The translations under genes and the position numbers were made by a program. Below, piece after piece: positions 22,467 to 35,800 of a DNA stretch of 64,000 nucleotides. Under the pieces are notes generated by a model, which worked only from the letters and a program-made list of their open reading frames with translations, searched no databases and was not told where the DNA came from. Each line of letters begins with the position of its first letter. Position 1 is the first letter of the stretch. The stretch lies in NCBI GenBank assembly GCA_026874595.1, contig CM049310.1, positions 38,693,558 to 38,757,557 on the forward strand, in the 5' to 3' direction. This stretch comes from Sipunculus nudus (taxonomy: Eukaryota > Annelida > Sipuncula > Golfingiida > Sipunculidae).

Positions 22467-23840
22467 GTGTTGTACCATGTAGTACCAATTAATTTCAATC
22501 CAATGATTAGTAATTATTTAGCCTGTGATGTATATATATTTGATTCTGCTTTTCAAGCTCAAATCAACTACTATCTGCCCTAAATATTTATTTCATAAGA
22601 AGATATTTGTAACGGGTTACTCATGCATTGTCATTTACAGAAACCACCACTTTTGCTTTTCAGTGTAATCTAGTATCTACAATTTCCGATTTCTGATTAA
22701 ACATTAGCATAGCTAATTATATTTTAGCTCAGCGCAATACAAATGTATATTAACGTTTACAATCAACCCAAAATGGCAAAGGTATAATCCAGTAAGAATG
22801 TCTTAAGCTGCTTTCACACATACCTGTTTTTTTCTCTTCCTCATCCGTATCCGCTTATGTCAAATTCAGACTCAACAGAACCTACACTGGTCACCAATTC
22901 ACACATCAGCGGGACGGCCTGATAAGCGGATGACGGTTGCATAGGGGAATCACGCATACAAAAAAGTAAACACCTACATACAATATATGTCCATCGTATG
23001 AAGAAATTTTCATTTGGGTTTGTATTCACCATCAAGTAATATTGCAATACATTATAGAACTATATTTAAAATATGTGATTGAGTACAAAAATTATAAAAT
23101 ACACGTTCTCTAGGTTGAGTCGCTGTTGAACATTGATGATATGTATTTGTCTAAAAAGAATTGAAGTTGATATTTGTTTTATCATGGTCAATTAATTTAA
23201 ATTCTTTACACGAATATTCAACACCTCTGTTCGTTATCAGGTTCTTGGCTTCAATAAAATTTTCTTTGAAAGCCTCAAGTTATATTCTTCATTTATATTC
23301 TCTCCGCTAACAGTTTTCTTGTTGTGGGTCTGTTGTATGTAAGGATACACAGAAGTGTGTGAGGATAGACAGGAGTGTTATGGTTATTTTACATCACTTT
23401 TGGCCGGACTTCCTGCCCTAACAGTTAAGGCAAGAACGCCCAGCACATTTCCAATCCTACCAAAGCTCTTTCTGTCTCTTAGTTTACTGCAGCATACCTT
23501 TATATGCCCGATATAGACATTACGCTTTTAATACTATAAATATTCTGTGGGTGCAAATTCTTATTTTTAGTCTGTGTCCATAATTAAGTAGCTTTTTGCT
23601 TCAGGTTTTCGTTAAATGGAAAAAGCAGGCTGGTTGAAGTATTTTTAACTTTATATCTAAAGCTTATAAACAGCGGAACTCTACAATACAGTTTCCTGTT
23701 TTTATCTCAACTTAAACCATTCATTCCCTATAATTACATAGGAATACATGATAAACGTGACTTTATGCTGAAGATCGTTTTTTATGATTTTATGGTCGTA
23801 ATTTTTCCTTGGAATCTGTATTTATCATACATGCTAAAGT
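22467..23840. other. Intergenic, no feature recognised
   Basis: AT-rich sequence between P450-A and the P450 fossil. Open frames at 22135-22488 and 22841-23047 on the minus strand show no domain; the first is the antisense shadow of P450-A exon 5. Confidence 0.5.
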
Positions 23841-23844
23841 ACTT

Positions 23845-24030
23845 TGTATTCACCTGTGCGTCGGAGAATCGATGGCCAGGGTGTTTCTGTTCCTGGGCTC
23901 TTGCCGTCTCTTGCAGATGTTTCATTTCTTTGCCCCAGATTTTGAGTGATCTAATTTCTTTCAAAGGACATTTTTGGATAACACGCATACCAATACCGTA
24001 CGCAGTTATTGTAAAAAAGGGGGCAAGATG
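23845..24030 (+). pseudogene. Fossil P450 exon 5 (heme-binding exon)
   Basis: The heme Cys codon is at 23857. From it the frame reads CVGESMARVFLFLGSCRLLQ, then a phenylalanine-rich stretch ending in FAP, and a stop (TGA) about 28 codons later. This matches P450-B exon 5 closely; the flanks match too (TAAACGTGAC before, CTTTGTGCAGATG after). The acceptor and the glycine/arginine start of the loop are lost. No other exons of this copy were found, so it is a dead remnant of a P450-B-like gene. Confidence 0.8.
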
Positions 24031-25530
24031 TGTTTACCAAAGGTAAATTTAAACTGGTTTAATGTAATATTTACGACAGGACTGCCACGCATACCGATTT
24101 GATATAATGTTTTTTTAATGCACCCGTCTTAAAAAGAAGCCTTCTTTGTGCAGATGGTGCATCACAGCAGAGTTTGGATAAAAAAGAAACGTTGGGGCCT
24201 TTGTCAGGGAAATATGGTGACTGAAATCTGAGTTAAATCGTATTCCTCATTAATTAGATGTATTGCCTAATTACATTATCTACCAAATTATATAATATCT
24301 GTCTATTTACGTACAAGATCTATTCTGCAGTGAATATTACTGAAAAGCTGATAATTATAAAAAAAATAGCATCGTGCACATTATATACGGTGAAAAATTT
24401 ACAAATAATTTATGGGGTCCTATTGGAAATATATTCGTACCGTGTACACGCATATGAGCGGGACATGTTAGTTATACTGGCAGGCATCAAACTCTAACGT
24501 TAAATCGATTGTTGAATCATAAATTGCAGAAATTTATAAATCATGCCAGTGTAAGAAAGAATAAGATGCAGCGCGGATAACTGAAGACATCCCTGAAGAA
24601 TATTCGCAAAATTGTCATTTCTAAATTGTATGTATAATTTATTTCATTAGAGTCTTCTTAATCTGTTAGAAAGGAGTGAACACAGATGGATTTACCTCTA
24701 ATGTAGTTAAGCTGAGGAATAAATTGTTAACTTACATGATTTTTGTTGTTTATAATAGTGATCGGCAGAAATCATTGTGCAACAGATATATCTCTTTACA
24801 ATTTGAATAAAAATGGTTACTACAGTAAACAGTGACATATAATAATGGAAATAAAGTAGGTCAATATTACCACTGCAACGTTGACTAACTGCCTGAACAC
24901 TGCATTCTACTCAATACAGAAACGACACGAAGGACAAAAGAAAAGATCTCATAATTAAAATCGACGAGGCAACATATTCTGAGCATACAGGGTTTACCAT
25001 GTCCATATGTGTGTACATACGACCGCAACCTTTAGTACCAGCTTTTTGATTCTGTATGTGAATCATTGAGAATGCCCCTAAAAAAATCAGTCACTAAATT
25101 CATTAAATCCAGTAATCACAGGAAAAGGCAAAAAATAGAGTGAAACAATTAATGGGATAGATTACCTGATTAATTGCTGTTAGGGAAATACTGCTTATCC
25201 TCCTCAGCGCCATATAGTGTTCGAACATTAAACGATGTAGATGTTTAGCATACCTCTTCCTTGATTAAACTTGTAAATCATATTATTTCCACATTTGCAA
25301 TCCATGCTGCTGTATGCTGTTATACAAACCATTATCCAGTATAAATGATTGGTTCACATGTTATTGGTTTCACAGAATGACCATTATGTGTTGCTGAGAT
25401 GCGGAATTAGTGTAACGGTATTTAGTAATGCAGATATTTATAAAAAAAAAAATAACTTCACCGATGGTTTGCAGCATAAATGTGACATGATGAGTAGCAT
25501 ATAACCTAAGATGAAGTATATTTCTCCCAC
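24031..25530. other. Duplicated flank shared with the region 3' of P450-B
   Basis: Segments near 24060-24480, 24790-24960 and 25142-25530 match, in the same order, 30540-30960, 31995-32110 and 35860-36232. The matching regions are shorter here, so large parts were lost or were later inserted in the other copy. No gene is seen in it. Confidence 0.6.
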
Positions 25531-25690
25531 CCGGCATTCATTAGTCTCATAATCTTGTCATCTCTGGGATCAATATTTGTGAACCACTCCGGAGTCCGCG
25601 TATACTGGGTCAGGGTCCCCTCCAGCATCTTACGAGCCTTAAGGTTAGAGAACGTGGCTCCTCTTAAGGACATCAACAGGAACTTGGTGT
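25531..25690 (-). pseudogene. Orphan copy of CRAL-TRIO exon 2
   Basis: This copy has exactly the length (160 bp) of exon 2 of the gene at 32818-36969 and is nearly identical in protein (TKFLLMSLRGATFSNLKARK, then a matching second half). The frame is open and the donor GT is kept (GTGGGA). The acceptor AG has become AA, and no partner exons were found within several kb. It most likely remains from a duplicated CRAL-TRIO gene. The flanks also match the live gene's introns. Confidence 0.8.
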
Positions 25691-27350
25691 TTATTGGGTG
25701 TTGAAATGTGTTTAATATAAATCATTTGTTAAAGGAAAAAAATAATTTAATTTTTGCATGATCTCATTATAATTTGGCATTATAAAATGCCATGTCTTTT
25801 ACTCGCATTGGTTAGGGAGTGAATGTCCACGTATGGCCCCCCAAAAGGCCCAACAACCACATCTGGTTGCAAATAAGACAACCCAAAGTTTTGCAGATTA
25901 CAACAGATGGCGCTGTTTCACATGCTCTCATCCAATCTCCGCAAATAAGATCGATATATGAATGTCAGGATAGATCTGCCTACTCTCAGCACACGCTTTT
26001 ACAGGAAAGATTCTCTGTTTGACCTGGGAATTGTAAATTACAATAAATAAGTGAAGGCAGCAAGATCGGAGTATGTATCAACATGCTGTAAAAATATAAA
26101 CCAATTTGCAGGTTGTGCATTTGTTATTCCCTGCCAAGCCTGTGGATGTATTTTTCGGTTTAATATCTGGGATTGAAAACAAAAACAGAAATTTATGCAT
26201 GCGCTTGCTTGGTAATATGTAATACATCTGTTTCTAAAATTGTTGAAGATGTATCATCCAGTGATATGTGATACGACTATTTCAACATTATGCTTAAGAG
26301 CACTTGACTTAAATACAGAGAGGAGTGATTACCCTGTATAGTATGCCCGCATTACAGTTGAGAGCCAAGGGGACGAGGGTCATATGTTGTTCAAAGAAAT
26401 GAAAATGCAACATGTCCGGTAAATTCAGGCAAAGAACGCTCAAATCTATTGCAATCTGCAGAGTCTATTTATCGTCACAAAAGGGCTTGACCCTTCTTTA
26501 GAGATTACCAGATTGTGTGCATCAACAGCTGCAAGGTTGCAAAAAATCATGCTCCTGCATGGAGTTTGGCTCTCAACACCAACAAAAAAAAAACTTTATA
26601 TTTTCTGCACATGAGAAGTCAATCACAGTGACATTTTCTTTTCATTTTGACAAGAGAGGTACGTGTACCGTGAGAGGTACGTGTACCGTGAGAGGTACGT
26701 GTACGGTGTTTACAGAAAGATAAAGCTGATTTACTTAGTACTACTAAGCTGTACCTTGTACCTGTACTAGGCTGGAGGTCATTTATATGTACCGCGACTA
26801 AGTCAAAAATTAATAAACAATAGGCAGGTGAACAACTGGCTTCTGATTGGTTCTTATATATCACTCATGGTTATTGTTTTTTTTTTTTCAATTCTTCAGG
26901 ATCAGGTGTTTTTTTTTTTAGAAAATTAAGAAAAAATATCAATATATATAATTATCTGGCAGTAATGTTATTGTATTATTCAATGCAACATATATTTGGA
27001 TGGGTATTAATGTACACGTAGCTATAATTTTGGCAGCATCGGCTGTTTATATTGTAGATACATGTTTTTGTGATATTGTACACAAAAGTCATGAACTATA
27101 TTGTTACAGTATTTATTATGTGTTTTCTCAGGTTCAAGGTTCCCTTATAGATTGTTTTTGTGTAGGCTAAGCGATATTTTTGTTCCATGCACAACAGATG
27201 CTATAGCTCGTTGAGTTGGATTAATAACGAGGCGGTAGTTGTTACTGTATAATTAGCTAAGCCCCGCGTAATGACTAAGCAAAAACCAGCTGGTGTCTGT
27301 GTGTTACATACAAACGTTCACAACAAAGGTCAGAGTGTAAAGCACACAGA
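25691..27350. other. Intergenic; one triplicated 18-bp unit
   Basis: An 18-bp unit containing GAGAGGTACGTGTACCGT occurs three times in a row at 26654-26707. The first ~100 bp still match the CRAL-TRIO intron. Otherwise I see only AT-rich DNA with T-runs. Confidence 0.55.
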
Positions 27351-27356
27351 GCAAGC

Positions 27357-27364
27357 TATATATA
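27357..27364 (+). promoter_or_regulatory. Candidate TATA box of P450-B
   Basis: TATATATA lies 53 bp before the ATG at 27417, which would give a very short 5' UTR. Position and sequence only. Confidence 0.5.
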
Positions 27365-27416
27365 GGCGTGTGAGGAGAATGCACATTTGTTTTGTTTTCC
27401 GCCATACTCAACCAAC

Positions 27417-27996
27417 ATGCTGACTACCGCACTATTGGGCTTGCTGGTTTTCTTGCTTTCTCGATGGTTCTTTCGACGACCGTCTGGTCTGCCGCCCGGT
27501 CCAACAAGGTTTCCTTTAGTTGGTTCACCGCATGTATATTTAGGTGATTTACGTCGAAACCTGAGAGACCTAAGGACAAGCTACGGAGATGTATCTACTG
27601 TGTATTTCGGGGAGACAGTCGTCGTTGTTTTGAATGGGTTGGACACTATAAGAGGAGCACTTAAAAAGCATGCACTCATGGACCGACCAAATACGTTCTT
27701 CCAAACAGTTTTCTGCAAAAACCAAGGTAATTTATATAATGGCTTGTTTAATAATATATATAACTGACAGGCGTTTGGTAATTTCTCTGATTCAGAAACA
27801 AAATTTCAATTTCAAATCCCTGGTAAAAACTAGGACACCATCAATTGTTTCTCGCGTGTGATCTCAAATTAAGGTTTGGGTCAATTGCATACAATTCAGG
27901 CTATGCAGTATGCAAATGAGAAGTAAGCGTCTCTTATCGCTCAAGATTTCATGTAGCTATAGTATTTTGAAGCTTTGAGCATTATCCAAACCATCT

Positions 27997-28056
<60 letters not shown>

Positions 28057-30521
28057 AAAATAAGATGAGAGTGCATTGCATATAATTTAGGCTGTGCTGT
28101 ATGCAAATATTACCGTTCAAGAGTGATTTGCGTTTGAAAATAAATTAACTTTCTATATAACTTACATATATTCAAGCCACATCAAGAATATTTCTGAATT
28201 TTATGTTCGCTAAGCCACATCAAGAATATTTCTCAATGTTATGTTCGCTAAGGATTAGGATTTGGTTGCAACTGGAAGGCAATGCGGGCTCTAAGCATTA
28301 TGGCACTGAAGAAGTTTGGAATTGGCCGTCAAGTCATTGAGGAGAAGATACTTGAAGAAACAGAAGGGGTTGTTGAAGAATTCTACAAAACTGGCGGAGG
28401 GCCCTTTAATCCAGAGACACTTATCAGTAATTTATCATTTAATATCGTATGTTCAGTAATATTGAGAAAAAAGCTTTCAGCAAAGGACGATGACTTTATG
28501 AAGTATATGAAGGACATGAAGATCGTCTTCAAAGCTGCCGAGGCAATGAATTTACTTACGCCGTTTCCGTGGTTAAAGTGGATCCCCGGCGACCCTTTTG
28601 GGTTTTATAAAGCAGAAACCCATTACAATGCCATGATAGCATTTCAAGAGAAACATTGGATACAGCACAGACAAACAAGAACAGAACAATACCCACGTGA
28701 TGTTATGGACTTTTTCATTGACAAACAGGAATCTGGAAGGATACCGTATCAAGGTGAGATTTGCCCTTTCATCATTTCCTTAGGTAAATCAAAAAGTTAT
28801 GGTACTGGTACTAAGCTGTGTCACTTAAAATGTGGAAGTCAATGACTCTCTAAAATGCTGATATTTAGGGAATGCTATTTCACTTTTTGACTAAGATACA
28901 GCTTAGTTAATAGACCAATTGTTAAGTCATTGTGTGGAAAAAGTTATTTAACTAAATAAGCATTATTTTTCTTAGAAAAAATTGCAAAACTGTTAAATAG
29001 ATTTTCGTCTGTGTTTTCTCAATATCTGACATCCATCTATTCATCTGCACACACATTTTTTTGTATATCGACTGTAAAATTGACTCATAAAATTCTACAA
29101 TTTACTTTAAAATATTCAAAAATAATTCTTCATTTCATTTAAAAATAGGCACGGTATCGGTACAAACAACACAAAAAGTAATATAAAATGTGATTTCTTG
29201 TAAGGGAAATGGTAGGAGAAGTCGAACATAAAAAAAATCACAAATTACAAAGTCTGAATTATTTCTCATTATATTGGAAGTATGAATAATACCAGAGAAC
29301 TGATCTGCAGAATCAGACCTTCTTTCAACGCTACACGATCTCGTGACGGCCGCTACAGAAACTACTGCATCAACTGTGCTCTGGGGTATAGTGTTTCTCA
29401 TGAGACACCCGGAAGTACAGCATGAACTCCAAGCGGAAGTAGACCGTTTCCTGGGAGACGATGGCGTCCCAAACTTATTGATGCGGCTGAGAATGACTAA
29501 ATTGGAAGCTTTTGTACTGGAGGTAGTTAAGACACACTATAAGATCATGTTACGATCAACCCACGACAAATATTTAACATTCATCAATTATATTTCAATT
29601 ATGTGAAAATGAGCTTTTATATAAAGGTTGATTTTAGTATATTTATGTTTTCTTTTAAAAGTGTCTTCGCCTTGGAGACGTGGTGCCGTTCAGTTTACCA
29701 CATGCAGCGTCCGAGAACACCACCATTAACGGTTACAATATACTCAAAGGAACACCGGTTATAACAAATCTGCATGGAGTGTTGTATGACCCGGATATAT
29801 GGGGAGACCCGGAACAGTTTCGACCGTGGCGCTTCCTAGCTGAGGATGGTTCAATTATTACCGAACTTGCCTCTAACGTCATTGCTTTCGGTGGAGGTAA
29901 GTTGCCACGCATTATTTATTGACTTCTCTGTGAAAAGTGAATCTTGCATTAGGCAACACGAAATTAATTTCCTGACTATAGGCATCCTCACGTCCTGTCT
30001 TTGATGAATATTATAACTTGTTTATAATTTACAGTATCAATTGTCGAATAACACCTGTTATCGTAACTTCACACCATTATGTTATACATGAAATGATGCT
30101 CTGCCGTTCTGTTGCTAGACCCATGATTTAAACTTTGCTATACTAATTAATGAACAGTAATATATCAGTGAGTATGACGAACATCTGAAGTGCTTATAGG
30201 AAGTAGTAAGGCTTGATAAACGTGACGTTGTTTAGAAGTTCTTTTTGTATGATTTTATGTTCGTAATAATGGTTCAATGAACATCCTTAGTTCCATGAAC
30301 ATCCTTAAATACTTTGGAAATATCTTTAATTAGGGAGGAGAGCATGCATCGGAGAATCCATGGCGAGGATGGTTCTGTTTCTGGTCTCCTGCCGCCTGTT
30401 ACAGAGGTTCTCATTCTTTGCACCGTATGGGAGTGATCCGTTTTCGATCGAAGGGCACCTTGGAATAACACACACACCAAAACCGTTCACAGTTCTTGTT
30501 AAACAAAGGTCAAGATTCTGA
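27417..30521 (+). CDS. Cytochrome P450-B, CYP2-clan-like, 5 exons, 481 aa
   Basis: Close paralogue of P450-A and likewise expected to be an ER-bound monooxygenase of unknown substrate. Exons: 27417-27726, 28253-28753, 29311-29522, 29662-29896, 30334-30521; 1446 nt. Four exons have exactly the length of those in P450-A and exon 2 is four codons shorter. The start is MLTTALLGLLVFLLSRW, then the PPGP hinge. The I-helix motif reads AATETT (284-289), so the usual Gly before Thr is Ala. ExxR is E C L R across the exon 3/4 junction, then PWRF, and the heme loop is FGGGRRACIG (Cys424). The last residue is Phe before TGA. The acceptor region of exon 2 is tandemly duplicated. It faces the CRAL-TRIO gene tail to tail. 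I judge it functional, with the Gly-to-Ala change as the one doubt. Confidence 0.92.
27999..28053. repeat. (TA)n microsatellite
   Basis: TA run in P450-B intron 1. Confidence 0.9.
28174..28252 (+). repeat. 38-bp tandem duplication covering the exon 2 acceptor of P450-B
   Basis: Copies at 28174-28211 and 28212-28249 each begin with AAGCCACATCAAGAATATTT, and the real acceptor AAG follows at 28250-28252. The AG at 28213-28214 is therefore a decoy acceptor; its use would add 38 nt and break the frame. Confidence 0.8.
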
Positions 30522-30612
30522 AAATATGTTAGCTATTCCCACTTGATAATTTAAAATGGATTAAACTGTTTTCGGCAGGATTCCGAGGGATGCCGAGTTG
30601 GATATGGTTTTA

Positions 30613-30618
30613 AATAAA
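30613..30618 (+). promoter_or_regulatory. Poly(A) signal of P450-B
   Basis: AATAAA lies 92 bp after the stop codon. Confidence 0.55.
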
Positions 30619-31431
30619 CGCCGGCCTTAAAAGGAAACCTGCTTTGTGCAGATGCTGCGTCCCACCAGTTTTTTAAGCTTTTGCTATGGAAATACGGTAT
30701 CTGTAGAGTTTAGATGAAAAAATAAACGCCCGGGCTATGGTCCGGGAAATACGGTATCTAATATCTAAGGTTCCACCAATGATTAAAGTCTTATTCCTCA
30801 TTCATCTTAATCGTTAGATATATTACATTTATAACATTTTTATATACCTGAATCAACATTATTTATCTATAGAGCTACAAGCGCTCTCTTAATATTACTC
30901 AGAAGAATGGTAAAAATAGTATTATGCAAAACAGTTATGGGGGTAAACAGTTAAAACGATGGCGTACCTCAACAAGAAATATATTTGTGTTGCTATTTTC
31001 CCAAAGCAGTTGATTGAAGAAAACCAACAGACTCGAAAGATGGTGGCGGTGCCTTTTTGTATAACAGAAACAGCGCGAGCTGTGAACAAATTTTGAACTC
31101 AAAGGTTGGAGGTATCGTTTATTTTACCATCTTTTACTCTCTTGTTTTGCTTAATTACAAAACAAAAATGTTAAAATGAAAGTAATATCAGATAGCAGAA
31201 TAGTTTATTTAATTAGAAAATATTATCTAATAAACATTCTAGCTATTCTCACGTTGCACGTTACAAAAATATCCTACGACAAAAATTTCAATAAAATAGC
31301 AGGGTTATTACATGCTTAGGTCCATAAGGGCTCATGAAATATTATTTATGAAATTAATATATTTGAAAGTCAAGTATTGGCTTTCTATAAAACTTAGAAC
31401 TGATCTAAGTTTTTATTTCATTTAAAAGCTG
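30619..31431. other. Intergenic 3' flank of P450-B
   Basis: The part to about 30960 is the duplicated flank also seen near 24130-24480. Nothing else is recognised. Confidence 0.5.
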
Positions 31432-31870
31432 AAATGATTAGCAATAATCTTAAAGGGGCCTTTCCACCTATCTGACCTTTGTATACTAGAGGTAATCCCT
31501 TAGAACTTTTATAAAAATAGACCAGAAGGCTTGGATATCACCACCACAGGCTGCTTTTTTGTTTATATCAATGATTATAATATGAAGGGGCCCGCCAAAA
31601 TAATAAAAACAAATTTATCGAGGGCATTTAGGGACAAGTTAGATAAGCAAGAGATTTGCAAATAGCATTTTGCCTCCGCATATATGCAACCAACCACCGT
31701 CGAATACATGTTCCTGCTGTTTGTCAACATTGCCGCGTTTAAAAACACGTTGTTGATAAACAAGTTTATACATCCTTCTCAGATCATTAATATATACACA
31801 GAGGAAGCCAGAAACCAAGATAACTTATTTTTTTCAAACGTAGGTGAATGGGCAACTTTAACATGTTTGG
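31432..31870. repeat. Dispersed repeat X, copy 2
   Basis: Matches 15255-15660 in the same orientation, sharing CACCTATCTGACCTTT and ATTAATATATACACAGAGGA. Here it lies downstream of a P450 gene; copy 1 lies upstream of one. A 104-codon open frame at 31684-31998 falls partly inside it and is not a credible gene. Confidence 0.7.
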
Positions 31871-32335
31871 TTCTTAAAGGGGTTTATCTTTTATGTAGCT
31901 ACGCTGAGGAATACATAGTTGAAAAAAAATTATCTGTTACTTTACTCATCAGCATAATTCACTGTGAAATACACATATGTCTGTCTAGAATTGTATAAAA
32001 AAACAGTGATATATTATGATGGAGGTCAAGCGGTACGACAGTACCATTTAGTAATAGCCGGTATATCGCATTCTACAAAACACTAAAACGTGACGAAGGA
32101 ACAATTGGATTTTGATAGCGTTCGAATTGAACGAAAATACGTCCTGTGCTCACAAAGTTAACACATTTCAGTGGTACCGGGTGCATATGACCGCCACCAA
32201 AATTATAGAACTTTTGATTTTAAATGCATGTGGAATAGAGAGAACAGCATTATCAAACAGCCTCTTAATTCATTGCGACCACTTCAGTCTAAACATAAAC
32301 GAGTTATGTCTGATCAACACAATGGCCGTGCTTGC

Positions 32336-32470
32336 CGAGTATCACCGAAATTCGTGTCGGGCAGTGCCTTATTTTGTTACATTCAACCAAAGACGTGACC
32401 TGCGTGTGCTATTATCACCGAAATTCGTGTAGGGCAGTGCTTTATTGTGTTAAATGTACATAAACGTGAC
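32336..32470. repeat. ~73-bp tandem duplication
   Basis: ATCACCGAAATTCGTGT recurs 73 bp apart (about 32340 and 32413), each copy ending in ACGTGACCTG. It lies in the 3' flank of the CRAL-TRIO gene. TTTATT at 32441-32446 (AATAAA on the minus strand) could be its poly(A) signal. Confidence 0.6.
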
Positions 32471-32817
32471 CTGATAGTTACACTATAGTCCATAATGTAG
32501 GCAGGGATTGAAATAAAACGTTGTCATGACTACTCTGTTATTTTAATTATCATAAATGACAGCTTGCTTAATAATCATCAAATTTCGAGTCGGGTTCAGC
32601 ATTGTATAGTGTTGGATTTTATATGCCTATTCTTTTATAAATGTATCACAAATTAATGAGGTGATCCTGTCGATTCAGCGTCACATAGGGTGAGATTAGG
32701 CTTGTTATCCCGAAAGATAAAAACATAGATCTGCATAAAATCTTATCAATTCATCAATTTGGCTTTAATATGGTTCGTCCTTGAGGAAGCATATAATTGT
32801 GTGCTCATTGTGCTGTT

Positions 32818-35800
32818 CTAATCCACGTTAAGTTTCCTAAAGGAGGCCTCGGTTCCAGTATCCACGGGGCGCAGCTTCTCATCGATCCCATACCTACCGT
32901 CAAAGTTCGTCATCATCTTATTCCTGAATTCAGGACGACTAATTCTTTCACGGAAGTTTGCTGGAATCCCACAAAGATAACTTATAACATGGCAAGGTTA
33001 ATGTTATTGATCAACGTAAAAGTAACAATGTATGTTTACCACCTTAGCAGGCGCTCTAAGACAGGTATATCGCATTAGCGATTTAACCAACTTATGGGTC
33101 ATTTTTTTCGACCAAAATAGATGAACATCTTAATCGAGAATATACCGAGATTTGTTAAGGGTGTACTCGACAATATTTTTACAGTATAATTCTGATCGGA
33201 GGAACAGTTAGCTACCAGCATACATTAGACGGACTTAAATTCTTGTCATTTATGCATTTTGTGTCAAAAACAGATTTCTCGAATAATTCCACGATTTGGG
33301 TTTCTAAAAATATTCAACTGAATGCAACATGAAACATGAAATAGTATAAAACAGGTTTCATGTTTCATATATCAGTATTAAATCAATTAAATACAGGTCA
33401 CCAATTATGCTTTCCGTGGAACCCGCGTTGGGACCAGTGTAGTCATCTGGGAGGTACTCCTCAGGTAGAAGTTCCATGGGGATATGTTTGTACAGACCGT
33501 CCAAGCTCTGTCCGTGTAAGATGATCTTAACACAGAATAACATTTATAAATTAAAATCATTAAGCTAGGTCACACTTGAATATGTTTTGTTCTTCAGACT
33601 CTGATATACATTTCTTAACCAGGTGAGAAAGAATACATGAAACTTTGTCAGCCTTCCTAACAAAGCTCTGGGAACAAACAAAATGCCGTGGCCTGGCGAT
33701 TATCTTCCACTTTTCTTTAATAGTTCAAACAAAATACGTGGAATATTGCCTGGTTGACAAGAAGATACAAAACCTTGCTGCAGTCCTTGAATTAGGGTAA
33801 ATTATCAACAAGAGTATTATATTTTACATACATTTAAGGAATATTTTGAGGAATTTGGCCATATCACAAATATGCGAAATTACAGAGTATGGGGTCTTCA
33901 TTTGAAAACAAAATTGATCCACGAAAACTGGAAACTTACTCGGTTCCGGAATTTGCTGGTCATAATACTTTTCATGAAGTTAAAAAGGGTTTCAAGGACG
34001 GGAGACATGTTGTAAAAGTGGAAGGCCTTATATCTGCCTGGAAAATGTCCCTGAAAAACAATTGAGATTTTAGTTCAGATAGTCAGTACTATCTATTCAG
34101 CTTTCAGAAATACTAAAAAAAATGATATATAGATAATCCGACTGAATTATTTCATTGTCCATGTTGTGAACACTTAATGTAAATTAATTAATTAATTAAT
34201 TAATTAATTAATTAAAAAACATTAATAATGCAGTGGTATTAATTAGTCCTAGTAATAGGAGTAGGTTCTAATATATAGTATATACTTTTTATAAGCATTT
34301 TTGTCAGTCAAACATACCTGAAAATTATGATCAAAGCAGCAGAAATTATAAAATGAAAAAAATATCCTTCGGTATATTTATTCAATGTTGGCAACCTCCA
34401 TGGACATCGTTGCATGTTGGTAGATTTATCTCAAACTAATCTGGCCTTGTAAGGGTATATTTTATACACGTAACAAGCTGCCCGAAGTACCTGCCAACAG
34501 TTAGTCCACTTCCGGATTGCATCGAGGCTCCACCTGGTGGCATGTCTCATTGTATTTCCGGTCATGTCCATGATAAAGACCACGCCACTAACTTGTATAA
34601 CTTCATCTTCCTCAAACTCATCTCCCACTATCATGTTCAGTTTGATGTCTTCATTTATAGAAATATCCTTCCAATCGGGATTTGCTACCCCTGAAAGATG
34701 ATTACATGCAAATACTTACGATAAATGTTATAGAACAGTTGTTATAATGAAGTTACATTTTAAAGTCAGTAAATTGTGACACTGATTTCTAAATGGATGC
34801 ATATTCCGCGCACACTGTGTAAACATATGTGTATTATGTTATATTCAGATTATAGGGAATAGGTCCCGTAAAATAATCTTTGTAAACCAAACAGTTCTAT
34901 GTAGAGATTTTAAGTCTGAATGCTTCACATAAAAATGTAGCACGATCCCCGGTACCACGAACATTTACAGCATTCCCAAGTTGTCAAGTAAGCAATACTT
35001 AACTGCACCTGGGAAAAAAAAACGAAACACAACAATTTTATGCTTAAAAAAGAACACTTTGGATATTATTTCGCCCCACCTGGTCTGATTAACAGTATCT
35101 TGCAGCCGTCTTTGGTTTTCTTCGGTAAGGGTATTAATGACCTACATTCGAATATATAAATTAATTGATTGACAGGTTGAATCATGTAATGATGACATCA
35201 GGAACATTTATGTCAGGAACAATGCCTCTGTAGTCATTTAAGAAGCTGCATTCCTCTTGAGTAAAAATATAACACATTTTATGTTATAACGTATTATTGA
35301 TTTTATTATGTTCATGGCTTTCATGTCAGGAAAATAGAAATTCCTTTTTATAAAGAAACTATTTGAATTGGGTAAAATGTTGATTTTTATATTTGATTTA
35401 TATAATTAACAGAAACTAGTCAATAGTCCCCACCCCGGCCTGCCATCCAAGTGCTGCAGTTTGTGTCAGAGGGAAAGCGTTGCTCCTATGTTAATTGTGG
35501 CTCGGGTCTATGCATGAACAATAATGGTATACCATCATATGTTATTTAAATGTCAGAGCCCTTATTTCTAATATCTGCTGGTAGCGGAAATTAATTATGA
35601 TAATTTAACGAGCGTAATGCCCCTGGTGGCAAACAAAGTTACAAAAATAACAATACAACTACTACAAAATCTTGGATCACGTACCGACGAAATCCGAATG
35701 TGATCACTTTAAGTCTTTACTAAATGATCTATCGTTCAAATTTCCGTACAATCCAGTAAACTGTTTAGATATCTTAGGAACAAAAACGCCTACGCACAAA

